The translations under genes were made by a program, and so were the position numbers. From an uncultured Pseudoxanthomonas sp. (GTDB taxonomy: Bacteria; Pseudomonadota; Gammaproteobacteria; Xanthomonadales; Xanthomonadaceae): a stretch of DNA of 64,000 bases. The notes under the pieces were generated by a model. It did no database searches and was not told where the DNA came from. It saw only the letters and a list, made by a program, of their open reading frames with translations. Position 1 is the first letter of the stretch. Each line of letters starts with the position of its first letter. Shown here piece after piece: positions 63,640 through 64,000 of the stretch. Location: assembly GCF_946886695.1 (NCBI RefSeq), contig NZ_CAMPJD010000006.1, positions 34,799 to 98,798 of the forward strand, written 5' to 3'.

Positions 63640-64000
63640 ATGTCCCGACACTTTTCGATGATCCGTGACTTCCAGCTGGCCGATTGGTTCACGCTGGGCA
63701 ATGCCTTCTGCGGCACGGGTGCGGTGTTCGCATCGATGCGCTTCCTGCAGGAAGGCATCCTGCGCGACCTGATGATCGGCATGGCGCTGATCCCGCTGGC
63801 GTTCATCTTCGACGCCCTCGATGGCCGCGTGGCCCGCTGGCGCAAGCAGGCGTCGGTGCTGGGGCGCGAACTGGATTCGCTGGCCGATGTCATCTCGTTC
63901 GGCGTCGCGCCCGCGGCGCTGGCCTATGCCTGCGGCATGCAGGGTGGCTGGGACTGGCTGGTGCTGTCGTACTTCGTCGCCTGTGGCGTCAGCCGGCTGG
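63640..64000 (+). CDS. pssA: CDP-diacylglycerol-serine O-phosphatidyltransferase, N-terminal part (cut by window edge)
   Basis: The first 120 codons are visible. The CDP-alcohol phosphatidyltransferase signature D-G-x2-A-R-x8-G-x3-D-x3-D is present in the segment starting DALDGRVARWRK and ending ELDSLADVI. The N-terminal LADWFTLGNAFCGTGAVFA segment and VISFGVAPAALAY fit the multi-pass PssA type that joins serine to CDP-diacylglycerol to give phosphatidylserine. The ATG at 63640 was chosen. The gene continues beyond 64000. Confidence 0.88.
   Translation, partial: MSRHFSMIRDFQLADWFTLGNAFCGTGAVFASMRFLQEGILRDLMIGMALIPLAFIFDALDGRVARWRKQASVLGRELDSLADVISFGVAPAALAYACGMQGGWDWLVLSYFVACGVSRL

Overview
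The window is a GC-rich gammaproteobacterial chromosome segment. Gene order, protein character, GTAG-headed palindromic repeats and the gene set all point to Xanthomonadaceae, near Pseudoxanthomonas, Stenotrophomonas or Lysobacter; the genus cannot be fixed by eye. No insertion sequence, prophage or CRISPR array is visible.

Region 1 (1-17498) is core metabolism. It holds psd (cut at the left edge) with a SCO1-type copper chaperone, then prmB, aroC, a D-2-hydroxyacid dehydrogenase, asd, a FimV-like protein, truA and trpF. These are followed by the regulator trpI divergent from trpB-trpA, then accD, glmM, a 2OG-Fe(II) oxygenase, an SDR, tpiA and secG.

Region 2 (17548-32879) is tRNA-Leu(GAG) and a complete 14-gene nuoA-N operon for respiratory complex I. 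NuoL carries an unusual histidine-rich insertion.

Region 3 (33006-42429) is the conserved translation and RNA cluster: initiator tRNA-fMet (metY), rimP, nusA, infB, rbfA, truB, rpsO and pnp, closed by a strong terminator.

Region 4 (42487-50540) is accessory. It contains a CynX-type MFS transporter, a DUF922 putative metalloprotease convergent with an M23-like secreted protein across a compound pentanucleotide microsatellite, a Tat-exported NAD-epimerase homologue, and a DUF1501/DUF1800 pair.

Region 5 (50639-63442) looks like a 3-hydroxybutyrate (3HB) and 3HB-oligomer utilisation locus. It has a GntP-type permease divergent from a TonB-dependent receptor, an SLC5-type hybrid histidine kinase, a LuxR/NarL response regulator, 3HB dehydrogenase, and a divergent lipoprotein 3HB-oligomer hydrolase. 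The two divergent promoter regions share a near-identical 16-bp motif (GTAC-N4-GTACGATG; 14 of 16 identical), one midway in each intergenic region, which ties the two gene pairs together as a probable regulon. Between the regulators lies a repeat-rich non-coding stretch with a duplicated DnaA-box-like element and a three-copy 129-bp tandem repeat.

The right edge cuts pssA. Psd at the left edge and PssA at the right edge are consecutive enzymes of phosphatidylethanolamine synthesis.
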